In this document: one piece after another, positions 1-6,357 of the stretch
Position numbering within the stretch: position 1 is the stretch's first letter
Layout: every line of letters starts with the position of its first letter
DNA from: Bryobacteraceae bacterium
GTDB taxonomy: Bacteria > Acidobacteriota > Terriglobia > Bryobacterales > Bryobacteraceae
NCBI GenBank assembly: GCA_025929455.1
Contig: JAICMB010000078.1
Location: forward strand, 1-10,006
Direction of reading: 5' to 3'
DNA: 10,006 nucleotides
The notes under the pieces: model-generated
What the model saw: the letters and a program-made list of their open reading frames with translations, nothing else
Told to the model about the DNA's origin: nothing
The model's database searches: none
Translations under genes and position numbers: made by a program

Positions 1-1
1 A

Positions 2-256
2 CAGGAGCAAGCCGACCTCCAAGAAGCAGCGCTGTTACTCGAAGCCCACCAAGCCGCCGAAGAAGCCAAGCAAGAAGAAGACGCGTCCCACACCCCCGCT
101 CCCTACGACCCGCAAACCGATGGCTTCGTTTTTCAAGTAGCAGAAATCAAACAGTTTATCCGCCGCCACAACCGCTCCGCCTACGCCCGCGACTACCAAT
201 ACGGCGATGCCGTCGAGTCCGCGAAAGCCCTCCGCGACTTCTCCAAAGCCGCATGA
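2..256 (+). CDS. C-terminal part of an unrecognised protein (5' truncated by window edge)
   Basis: The frame beginning at base 2 is open for 84 codons and ends at a TGA at 254-256; the start lies before the window. The first 30 or so visible residues are rich in Ala, Glu and Gln with Lys (EAALLLEAHQAAEEAKQEED), which suggests a long helix or coiled coil. A short Pro-containing turn (SHTPAPYDPQT) follows. The last 45 residues form a compact, probably folded tail with the phrases FVFQVAEIKQFIRRHNRS and YARDYQYGDAVESAKALRDF. I do not recognise a family and propose no function. Codons mostly end in C or G, as in the neighbouring genes, which supports a real gene. A 10-bp hairpin begins 17 bases after the stop and may mark the 3' end of the transcript. 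Confidence 0.6.
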   Translation, partial: QEQADLQEAALLLEAHQAAEEAKQEEDASHTPAPYDPQTDGFVFQVAEIKQFIRRHNRSAYARDYQYGDAVESAKALRDFSKAA

Positions 257-272
257 CGAGAGAAAACAAGTA

Positions 273-298
273 GGACAGGCAGTCTCTGCTGCCTGTCC
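273..298 (+). repeat. 10-bp perfect inverted repeat (possible terminator or REP-like hairpin)
   Basis: The arms ggacaggcag (273-282) and ctgcctgtcc (289-298) are perfect reverse complements around a 6-base loop, tctctg. The hairpin sits 17 bases after the stop of the upstream gene, so it could end or protect that transcript. The bases after it (ctgtgcccta) contain no T run, so it is not a standard Rho-independent terminator. The stem resembles the AGGC/GCCT arms of the paired-hairpin repeats further along, but I cannot show it belongs to that family. Confidence 0.6.
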
Positions 299-358
299 CT
301 GTGCCCTATACAGCCGACGTGTCTCTAAATCCTCCTATGCCGCTGCAACAGCCAATAA

Positions 359-388
359 GTGGGGCCGGTTCGCAAGCTGCGGCCGGCC
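359..388 (+). repeat. Probable decayed copy of the gtggggc paired-hairpin repeat
   Basis: This stretch begins gtggggc and has a central ctgcgg, as do the two intact copies at 4614-4657 and 4810-4851. Its first stem is imperfect: arm gccggtt against aagctgc has two mismatches. The second hairpin appears to have lost its middle, leaving only the self-complementary ggccggcc at 381-388. After it comes 'tcg', matching the bases that follow copy 4614-4657. The similarity is visible by eye, but the copy is short and degenerate, so the call is tentative. Confidence 0.4.
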
Positions 389-422
389 TCGCGCAATCCC
401 TCTCCGCCGTTACCTCGCTTCC

Positions 423-453
423 TTCACGCGCGTCCAAGCACATGAACGATAAT
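423..453 (+). promoter_or_regulatory. Weak sigma70-like promoter candidate upstream of the S55 gene
   Basis: GATAAT at 448-453 matches five of six positions of a TATAAT -10 box. TTCACG at 423-428 matches four of six of TTGACA, but the spacer is 19 bases, longer than ideal. The spot is plausible, about 45 bases before the start codon at 498 and just after non-coding repeat DNA. In GC-rich DNA an AT-rich hexamer is noticeable but not proof. Confidence 0.2.
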
Positions 454-483
454 AAAGATTGCGGTTTCCACCGCATTTCCTCC

Positions 484-489
484 GAGGAG
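484..489 (+). promoter_or_regulatory. Ribosome binding site GAGGAG deciding the start of the S55 gene
   Basis: GAGGAG at 484-489 lies 8 bases before the ATG at 498, an ideal Shine-Dalgarno distance. It favours ATG 498 over the in-frame ATG at 459, which has no such site and would place 13 extra residues (MRFPPHFLRGAGP) ahead of an otherwise ordinary signal peptide. Confidence 0.7.
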
Positions 490-497
490 CAGGCCCC

Positions 498-2369
498 ATG
501 AAGAAGTCCGCGGCATTATTTGCCGCTATTGCCGCGCTGCCGCTGTTGGCGGATTCGGTCCCCGCGCCCGTGCGTCCCGGCATCGCCGCGCCGGTCCGTC
601 CCGGCATCGGCAAGCCGCCGATCATGAAAGAGTCGGACGTCAAGCCCGGCATGAAAGGCTATGCCTGGACCGTTTTCGAAGGCACCGAGCCCGAATCGAT
701 ACCCGTCGAAATTCTCGGCGTCCTCAAAAATCAGTGGGGGCCGAAACAGGACATCATCCTGGCGAAACTCGGTGGCCGCGCCAAATACACCAACGTCGCG
801 GGTGGCATGAGCGGCAGCCCCGTCTACATCGACGGCAAACTCGTGGGCGCGGTGGCCCTGCGCTTCAGCGTCTTTTCGCCCGACGCGATCTGCGGCATCA
901 CGCCCATTGAACTGATGCTCGACGTCAAGGACTTCGACCAGAGCCGTCCGCTCGATGCGCGCACACCCGACAAACCCGCCTCGCCTGCCACGGTCAGCGT
1001 CTCGAATGAGATGCTCTCGCGGGTGCTGTCGGCCGAGGGCGGCGCAAACGCCGCGCAAACCATGCAGCCGATCTCCACGCCGCTGACGTTCTCGGGATTT
1101 CAGGACAACGTCGTGCGCCAGTTCGCTCCGCTGTTCGGCCAGATGGGTGTAACCGTCGCGGCCGGTGGAGCGGCCAGCACGCTCAGCAATCCGCGGCCCG
1201 CTGCGGATTGGAAAACTGCGCTGCGTCCCGGCGACCCCGTAACCGCTGTGTTGGTCACGGGCGACATGAGCGTCACCGGTATGTGTACCGTCACCTATAA
1301 CGACGGCACCCACATGCTGGCGTGCGGGCATCCCATCTTTAACCTCGGCCCCATCGACATGCCCATGGCGAAAGGCGAAGTCGTTACAACGCTCGCCTCC
1401 GCGTTTCAGCCGAATAAATTCGGTAACGCTACCGAGATTGTGGGCGCCTTGCATCAGGACCGGCACAGCGCGATTGAAGGCGCCATGGGCGCCACCGCCG
1501 ACATGGTCCCGGTCACCTTAAAGGTGCGCTCCTTCGGCGGCAACAACGCCGTACGCGCGGAAAAGAATTTCCACTTCAGCGTGTTCGTCAATCAGAAGTG
1601 GACGCCGTACCTGATGATGCTCACGCTTTTCAATGCCGCGTCCGGGCTGAACGACTTCGCCGACGAGGTCACCTACCGCATGAGCGGCGACGTGCAACTC
1701 GATGGCGCGCAGAAAATTCAGGTCTCTACCATGCTCGCCCCCGGCGAAATGCCGGTGCCCGCGCCCATGCAGTTGGCCGGCTGGTGGGGCGACAAATTCA
1801 ATCGCCTGTTCCTCAACTCCGTTCACAATCCGAAAATCAAGAGCGTCAACGCGACCATCGATCTGCTCCCCGAGCGGCGCGTCGCCACCATCGAAAACGC
1901 CTGGGTGGCCAACAGCGAAGTGGAAGCCGGGTCCGATGTTCCGGTGCGCGTGTTTCTGCGGCCATGGCGTGGCGAGCGCATCGAGCGCGACTTCATGCTG
2001 AAGATTCCCGCCGGCCTCTCGCGCGGTCAGCATCGTATCCTGGTGAGCGATGCGGGCACGCTGAATCGCATGCAGAGCGCCGCGGCCATCTCCGACCGTT
2101 TCCTGGACATTCCGCAAACCGTATCGCTGCTCAACCAGGAGCGCACCAACGACAAGCTCTACGTTTCCCTTGTCGAGCCGCGCCCCACCGTATACTACGA
2201 GGACAAATCGCTTCCTGCGCTGCCCGCCTCCGTCATGAACGTCATGCAGACGGGACGCAGCGCCACGCGCCACTTCGCCAGTTCGCCGGAGAGCGCGGTA
2301 GAGCAGGGCAGCATCCCGCTCGACTTCGTCGTGGACGGGAACTACACGCTCAAGATCACGGTGAAATAA
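498..2369 (+). CDS. Exported SpoIVB-type S55 peptidase-like protein, motif order swapped
   Basis: The protein is 623 residues from ATG 498. It opens with a signal peptide (MKKSAALFAAIAALPLLADS), so it should act outside the cytoplasm. A duplicated APVRPGI segment follows (residues 23-38). Residues about 45-145 match the C-terminal block of peptidase family S55 (SpoIVB): KPGMKGYAWTVFEG, then GGMSGSPVYIDGKLVGAV with the putative nucleophile Ser105, then GITPIELML. Residues about 255-330 match the N-terminal S55 block: TVTYNDGTHMLACGHPIF with His278, then EIVGALHQD and IEGAMG. In Bacillus SpoIVB the His block comes first (His236, Asp363, Ser378), so the order here is reversed. No Asp is evident at the position matching Asp363; the segment reads AKLGGRAKY. 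The last 290 residues are unassigned and look beta-rich. The next gene starts 6 bp later and is also exported. Substrate and activity are unknown; it could be a non-catalytic relative. Confidence 0.85.
   Translation: MKKSAALFAAIAALPLLADSVPAPVRPGIAAPVRPGIGKPPIMKESDVKPGMKGYAWTVFEGTEPESIPVEILGVLKNQWGPKQDIILAKLGGRAKYTNVAGGMSGSPVYIDGKLVGAVALRFSVFSPDAICGITPIELMLDVKDFDQSRPLDARTPDKPASPATVSVSNEMLSRVLSAEGGANAAQTMQPISTPLTFSGFQDNVVRQFAPLFGQMGVTVAAGGAASTLSNPRPAADWKTALRPGDPVTAVLVTGDMSVTGMCTVTYNDGTHMLACGHPIFNLGPIDMPMAKGEVVTTLASAFQPNKFGNATEIVGALHQDRHSAIEGAMGATADMVPVTLKVRSFGGNNAVRAEKNFHFSVFVNQKWTPYLMMLTLFNAASGLNDFADEVTYRMSGDVQLDGAQKIQVSTMLAPGEMPVPAPMQLAGWWGDKFNRLFLNSVHNPKIKSVNATIDLLPERRVATIENAWVANSEVEAGSDVPVRVFLRPWRGERIERDFMLKIPAGLSRGQHRILVSDAGTLNRMQSAAAISDRFLDIPQTVSLLNQERTNDKLYVSLVEPRPTVYYEDKSLPALPASVMNVMQTGRSATRHFASSPESAVEQGSIPLDFVVDGNYTLKITVK
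564..611 (+). repeat. Tandem 24-bp duplication inside the S55 gene
   Basis: Two adjacent 24-bp units (564-587 and 588-611) agree at 21 of 24 positions. They encode APVRPGIA then APVRPGIG, residues 23-38, just after the signal peptide. Two of the differences are silent (ccc/ccg and gtg/gtc) and one changes Ala to Gly. The duplication lengthens the linker between the signal peptide and the first S55 block. Confidence 0.8.
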
Positions 2370-2375
2370 CGATAA

Positions 2376-4586
2376 ATGCACAAATTTCTGGTTGCGGCCG
2401 CCCTCGCTGGGGCGATCGTGCTCCCCTGCGCCGCGGTCGAAACGAAGTTCTGGCAGCAGGACGATCAGTCCGCCTTCGAACGCGGCACTTTTAAAAACAT
2501 CTCCATTCGCAGTGACGGGCGCCTCACGCTCGCGCCGGTCAGCGCGGAAGTGTTCGACTCCTCGACGCCGTACCTGTGGGCCATTGCGGCGGACTCGCGC
2601 GGCAATCTCTACGTGGGCGGAGGTGGCAGCGGCGATGGTAAAGCGAAGCTGCTCGAAATCGACACCGCGGGCAAATCACGGACCGTAACGGAGCTTGACG
2701 GCCTCGAGATTCACGCACTCGCGGTTCGCAACAACGAAGTGTTTGCCGCAACCGCGCCCGACGGAAAAATCTGGCGCGTCACCAGCGATGGAAAAGCGCA
2801 GGTGTTCTACGACCCGCACGCGAAATACATCTGGGCGATCGCCTTCGATCACGCCGGCAACCTCTACATCGCCACCGGCGACCAGGGCGAAGTGCATCGC
2901 GTAACGCCGGACGGCAAGGGCAGCGTGTTCTTCCGCACCGAGGAAACGCACGCGCGATCTCTCGCGCTCGACCCGCACGGCAATCTCATCGTGGGCACCG
3001 AGCCGGGCGGTTTGATTCTGCGCATTACACCCGCCGGCAAGGGCTTCGTTTTGTATCAGACGCCCAAGCGCGAAGTGACGGCGGTAGCGGTCGCTCCGGA
3101 CGGTTCGATTTACGCGGCCGCCGTCGGTACGCGCAGTTCGACCCCGGCCACCCCGCCCGCGCATGCGGGTCCGGCGCACCCGGCAGCGGCATCGCCCATC
3201 ACCGTGCAGCAGCCCAACGCGCCCGCGCCGAAACCTGTCGTGCCCACGCCGCCTGCGTCCTACACTCTCTCGGCAGCGCCGGTATCGGGCGGCTCGGAAG
3301 TGCTGCGCATCGATCCCGACGGCGCGCCGCACCGCGTCTGGAACACCGCGCAAGATGTCGCCTACGCGATCGCGTTCGATGCGCAAGGCCGTCCGCTGGT
3401 GGGCACCGGCAACCGCGGCCATATATACCGCATCGATTCCGACGTGCTGAGCACCATGTTGCTTAATCTGGAACCGACGCAGGTCACCGGCTTCGCCAGC
3501 GCGCGCGGCGGACGCCTCTACGCGATCACGGGCAACATCGGACGCGTTTACGAAATCGGCCCGGCGCTCGCCTCGCATGGCCAACTGGAGAGCGACGCGC
3601 TCGACGCACGGCTGTTTTCACTGTGGGGCCGCTTAACTGTGCGCGGTAGTGGCGGGGGAGTTACGGCGGCTACCCGCAGCGGCAACGTGAATCGCCCGGT
3701 AAATAACTGGAGTTCCTGGGCGCCCGTGCCGTTGTCCGCTAGCGAAGGAGCACTGAGCGGTGATATCGCATCGCCGCCCGCGCGGTTCCTGCAGTATCGC
3801 GTCGAGATCACCGGTCCGGCGCAGGCGCCGCACGTGTCCGAGGTAGACATCGCCTACCTCCCCAAGAACGTCGCGCCGCGTGTCGAGCAGGTGGACATCA
3901 CGCCGGATAATTATAAATTCCCCGCGCAGTCCATCCTGTTCGCGCCTGCGAAGAACAATATGACGCTGCCGCCGCTGGGAACCAGGCCCACGCCCACCTC
4001 GAGCCCCGTGCTGGAGGTTTCGACCTCCCAGACGTTAAATTATGCGAAAGGATTCATCGGCGCGCGTTGGCAGGCGAGCGACGAAGACGGCGATACACTC
4101 GAATACAAACTGGAGATTAAGGGCGTTCACGAAACCGGCTGGAAGCTTCTCAAAGACAAGCTGCGCGACAAGTTTTACAGTTGGGACAGCACCGCGTTCC
4201 CCGACGGCGAATACCAGATCCGCGTGGTCGCGTCCGACTCGCCCAGCAATCCCCCGGCGCAGGCATTGACCGCCGAACTCACCAGCGATCCGTTTCTGAT
4301 CGACAACACGCCGCCGGACATAACCCAGCTCACCGCCACGCGCAAAGGTGATCGCATTGAGGTGAGCTGGCACACGCACGATGCGCGCAGCATCATCGAT
4401 CACGCCGAGTATTCACTCAACGGTGCGGACTGGCTGGTTGTCGAGCCGGTAAGCAAGCTGTCGGATTCCCCCGACGAAAACTACAACCTCGCATTCGATG
4501 CCCCCGGCACGGGCGAACAGACCGTCGCCGTACGCGTAACCGACGCCTACGACAACCAGGCCGTCGCCAAAACCATCGTCCAATGA
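2376..4586 (+). CDS. Exported seven-blade beta-propeller protein with C-terminal Ig/FnIII-like domains
   Basis: The protein is 736 residues. It starts with a signal peptide (MHKFLVAAALAGAIVLPCAA), so it is secreted or periplasmic. Residues about 66-400 hold seven NHL/SMP-30-like repeats of the form 'WAIAFDxxGNLYIATGxxGxVxRVTPDG', starting near residues 66, 110, 151, 193, 234, 328 and 370. That count fits a seven-bladed propeller. A Pro/Ala-rich insert (about 250-305) interrupts the fifth repeat. Residues about 400-520 form a beta-rich region with WSSWAPV and ARFLQYRVEITG. Two Ig/FnIII-like segments follow, about 560-645 (GARWQASDEDGD, YQIRVVASD) and 645-736 (TPPDITQL, AVRVTDAYDN). No catalytic motif is visible, so binding to protein or carbohydrate is the likely kind of job (inference). 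It lies 6 bp after the S55 gene with no strong ribosome binding site, suggesting co-transcription and coupled translation. The architecture is well supported; the specific role is unknown. Confidence 0.8.
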   Translation: MHKFLVAAALAGAIVLPCAAVETKFWQQDDQSAFERGTFKNISIRSDGRLTLAPVSAEVFDSSTPYLWAIAADSRGNLYVGGGGSGDGKAKLLEIDTAGKSRTVTELDGLEIHALAVRNNEVFAATAPDGKIWRVTSDGKAQVFYDPHAKYIWAIAFDHAGNLYIATGDQGEVHRVTPDGKGSVFFRTEETHARSLALDPHGNLIVGTEPGGLILRITPAGKGFVLYQTPKREVTAVAVAPDGSIYAAAVGTRSSTPATPPAHAGPAHPAAASPITVQQPNAPAPKPVVPTPPASYTLSAAPVSGGSEVLRIDPDGAPHRVWNTAQDVAYAIAFDAQGRPLVGTGNRGHIYRIDSDVLSTMLLNLEPTQVTGFASARGGRLYAITGNIGRVYEIGPALASHGQLESDALDARLFSLWGRLTVRGSGGGVTAATRSGNVNRPVNNWSSWAPVPLSASEGALSGDIASPPARFLQYRVEITGPAQAPHVSEVDIAYLPKNVAPRVEQVDITPDNYKFPAQSILFAPAKNNMTLPPLGTRPTPTSSPVLEVSTSQTLNYAKGFIGARWQASDEDGDTLEYKLEIKGVHETGWKLLKDKLRDKFYSWDSTAFPDGEYQIRVVASDSPSNPPAQALTAELTSDPFLIDNTPPDITQLTATRKGDRIEVSWHTHDARSIIDHAEYSLNGADWLVVEPVSKLSDSPDENYNLAFDAPGTGEQTVAVRVTDAYDNQAVAKTIVQ

Positions 4587-4613
4587 TCCTTGCCGGCTGC
4601 TTGCAGCGCGAAC

Positions 4614-4657
4614 TGTGGGGCAGGCGTCCACGCCTGCGGCGGGTCTCCAGACCCGCC
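4614..4657 (+). repeat. Paired-hairpin intergenic repeat, copy A
   Basis: After tgtggg come two abutting perfect hairpins. The first has 7-bp arms gcaggcg (4620-4626) and cgcctgc (4631-4637) around loop tcca. The second has 8-bp arms ggcgggtc (4638-4645) and gacccgcc (4650-4657) around the same loop, tcca. Copy B has the same plan with different stem bases. This resembles REP/BIME-type elements spread through a genome in intergenic DNA. A role in mRNA 3'-end stability or partial termination after the propeller gene is possible (inference). Confidence 0.8.
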
Positions 4658-4809
4658 TCGTCCGCTGTTGCAACATGCAGCTGCCGTCTACTACCCCTTG
4701 TCAGATTCTCCGCAGCGCGCACAGATCCAGTGGCGCAGCCAGTCTCCTCTGCCCCCGCTTCGTCCGCTGCGCTGCGATCTGCGGGTTTGCGCTTGCGGCT
4801 CCGCGGCCG

Positions 4810-4851
4810 TGTGGGGCAGGTTGTCAACCTGCGGCCGATTGTTAATCGGCC
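4810..4851 (+). repeat. Paired-hairpin intergenic repeat, copy B
   Basis: After tgtggg come a 7-bp hairpin, arms gcaggtt (4816-4822) and aacctgc (4826-4832) around loop gtc, and an 8-bp hairpin, arms ggccgatt (4833-4840) and aatcggcc (4844-4851) around loop gtt. Both stems are perfect. The outer bases of each stem match copy A; the inner bases differ but stay paired. It has the same orientation as copy A, starts 196 bp after it, and ends just 3 bases before a GTG that opens the longest tyrS frame. Confidence 0.8.
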
Positions 4852-4923
4852 TCCGTGCCCAAACGAACCAATCGCATGGCCCTTGCAGTTTCAACTCCGC
4901 CGCCATGCGAATGCGGGCCTCTC

Positions 4924-6144
4924 ATGCTGACCCCCCTCGATGAGCAGGTCGCCTATCTAAAGAAAGGCCTCGCCGAACTCATCCGCGAAGACGAACTGCG
5001 CGAACGCCTCGCGCAATCCCAGCGCACCGGCCGCCCCCTGCGCGTCAAAGCCGGCTTCGATCCCACAGCGCCCGACCTGCACCTCGGCCACACCGTCCTG
5101 CTGCGCAAAATGAAGCACTTCCAGGACCTCGGTCATCAGGTCATCTTCCTCATCGGCGACAACACCGGCCTGATCGGCGATCCCACTGGACGCAACATCA
5201 CGCGCCCTCCCATGACGCGCGAGGAGATCGCTCGCAACGCGGAAACCTACAAGGCGCAGGTGTTCAAACTGCTCGATCCGGACAAGACCGAAGTCCGCTT
5301 CAACAGCGAGTGGCTGAACAAGTTCGATTTCGCCGACATCATCCGCCTGTGTTCGAAATACACGGTCGCGCGCATGCTGGAACGCGATGAATTCTCCAAG
5401 CGCTACCGCGAGGGCACCCCCATCCTCATCCACGAGTTCCTGTACCCGCTCGCGCAGGCGTACGACTCGGTCGCGCTCGCGAGCGACGTCGAGATGGGCG
5501 GTACCGATCAAAAATTCAATCTGCTCGTCGGCCGCGAGATCCAGCGCGACTCCGGACAGCCGCCGCAAATCGTCGCCACCGTTCCCATTCTCGAAGGCAC
5601 CGACGGCGTCGAAAAGATGTCGAAGTCGAAACGCAACTATATCGGCATCACGGAGCCGCCCAAGGACATGTACCGCAAGGTCATGGGCATCAGCGACGAC
5701 CTGATGTGGCGCTACTGGGAGTTGCTCACCGACACTGGCCTCGCCGAGATCGCGGCCATGCGCGCCTCCAACCGGCCGATGGAACACAAGATGCGGTTGG
5801 CCCACGAAATCACGAAAGACTTCCACGGCGACGCCGCCGCGCGCCAGGCGGCGGAAGACTTCAACCGCGAAGTCCGCCAGCACGAAATGCCCGCGGACAT
5901 CGAAACCGTCGACCACCGCGCCGGTCCCGTCAACGCTGCCAAACTCCTGGTCGAGCTGAAACTCGCTCCGTCCCGCTCCGAAGCCGAGCGCCTCGTAAAA
6001 TCCGGCGCGCTAACCGTCAACGGCGACAAGCACTCATCCCTCTCGCTGGACATTCCCGCCGGCGGCGTCCTAACACTCCGCGCCGGCAAAAAGTGGAAAC
6101 AGGTCCGCGGGAAAGACATGCCACGCGCTGAATCACAGAAGTGA
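4924..6144 (+). CDS. tyrS: Tyrosyl-tRNA synthetase
   Basis: This class I aminoacyl-tRNA synthetase joins tyrosine to tRNA-Tyr using ATP, in the cytoplasm. The product is 406 residues from ATG 4924, normal for the family. Residues 53-56 are HLGH, the HIGH signature, within [28 protein letters not shown] follows. [14 protein letters not shown] and [17 protein letters not shown] form the tyrosine pocket region. KMSKS is at 231-235. Residues about 337-400 form an S4-type RNA-binding domain ([18 protein letters not shown]). The wording resembles the TyrZ-like (type 2) bacterial enzymes. The frame is also open back to a GTG at 4855, but the extra 23 residues look unlike the family and begin right after the repeat. 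ATG 4924 starts [20 protein letters not shown], as expected, though its ribosome binding site is poor. Confidence 0.95.
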   Translation: MLTPLDEQVAYLKKGLAELIREDELRERLAQSQRTGRPLRVKAGFDPTAPDLHLGHTVLLRKMKHFQDLGHQVIFLIGDNTGLIGDPTGRNITRPPMTREEIARNAETYKAQVFKLLDPDKTEVRFNSEWLNKFDFADIIRLCSKYTVARMLERDEFSKRYREGTPILIHEFLYPLAQAYDSVALASDVEMGGTDQKFNLLVGREIQRDSGQPPQIVATVPILEGTDGVEKMSKSKRNYIGITEPPKDMYRKVMGISDDLMWRYWELLTDTGLAEIAAMRASNRPMEHKMRLAHEITKDFHGDAAARQAAEDFNREVRQHEMPADIETVDHRAGPVNAAKLLVELKLAPSRSEAERLVKSGALTVNGDKHSSLSLDIPAGGVLTLRAGKKWKQVRGKDMPRAESQK

Positions 6145-6213
6145 CGACAATTCATAAAAATATCTGCTCGATAACTCTGCCGCCGTTCCTGCCGGAGTAC
6201 GCCGGACCTAAAA

Positions 6214-6330
6214 ATGGACAACGCGAGGCTGATGGCGTCCGCAGGGGAGGAGCAGGCGTTTACACTGGAGCTGGGCAAAAGCATCTGCGGACTCGCGCAG
6301 TGCGATGCGCACGGAACCGCGTTTCTCTGA
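6214..6330 (+). CDS. Doubtful small ORF, 38 residues
   Basis: An open frame runs from ATG 6214 to TGA 6328-6330 in the gap between tyrS and uppP. It would encode a 38-residue peptide beginning MDNARLMASAGEEQAF and ending AQCDAHGTAFL. Third positions are mostly G or C, as in the neighbouring genes, but there is no convincing ribosome binding site and I recognise no family. It could be a chance frame, a remnant of a longer gene, or a leader peptide before uppP, whose start is 27 bases downstream of its stop. Confidence 0.15.
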   Translation: MDNARLMASAGEEQAFTLELGKSICGLAQCDAHGTAFL

Positions 6331-6357
6331 CGCGATAACATAAACAGATTCACCTTC

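Larger units (their letters stand above)
4587..4923. other. 337-bp non-coding gap carrying two paired-hairpin repeats
   Basis: No convincing gene lies here. Short open frames exist in several phases, but none has a ribosome binding site or a recognisable product. The gap begins with a small hairpin (gctgc-tt-gcagc, 4596-4607) just after the upstream stop, possibly weak termination. It then holds the two paired-hairpin repeats at 4614-4657 and 4810-4851. The 150 bases between them show no further clear structure. I found no convincing promoter for tyrS and no T-box leader features. Confidence 0.6.

Noticed and set aside
207..501. Two overlapping short frames in the 257-497 gap
   Set aside because: Neither has a ribosome binding site. 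One overlaps the end of the upstream partial gene, the other the S55 start, and both run through the hairpin and repeat DNA.
516..1466. Long open frame on the - strand opposite the S55 gene
   Set aside because: It lies wholly opposite a gene with clear family motifs, a signal peptide and a good ribosome binding site. Its translation is rich in Arg, Gly and His, typical of antisense frames in GC-rich DNA.
2376..2440. Lipoprotein signal in the propeller protein
   Set aside because: A cysteine is present in the signal region (IVLPC), but proline directly before it does not fit a lipobox, so an ordinary cleaved signal peptide is more likely.
1598..2494. 298-codon + strand frame overlapping the S55 and propeller genes
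   Set aside because: It is an out-of-phase frame running across two well-supported genes. Its product is Arg/Ala/His-rich with no motif.
4614..4851. CRISPR-like array
   Set aside because: There are only two copies, 196 bp apart, each an internal double hairpin with variable stems. There is no regular repeat-spacer pattern and no cas gene.
4660..4923. T-box or other tRNA-sensing leader before tyrS
   Set aside because: I saw no T-box consensus, no specifier-loop layout and no terminator/antiterminator pair. The structured parts are the two repeat copies.
6141..6338. 65-codon frame starting inside the tyrS stop
   Set aside because: It starts with GTG overlapping the tyrS stop, has no ribosome binding site, and its product has low-information, Arg-rich sequence.
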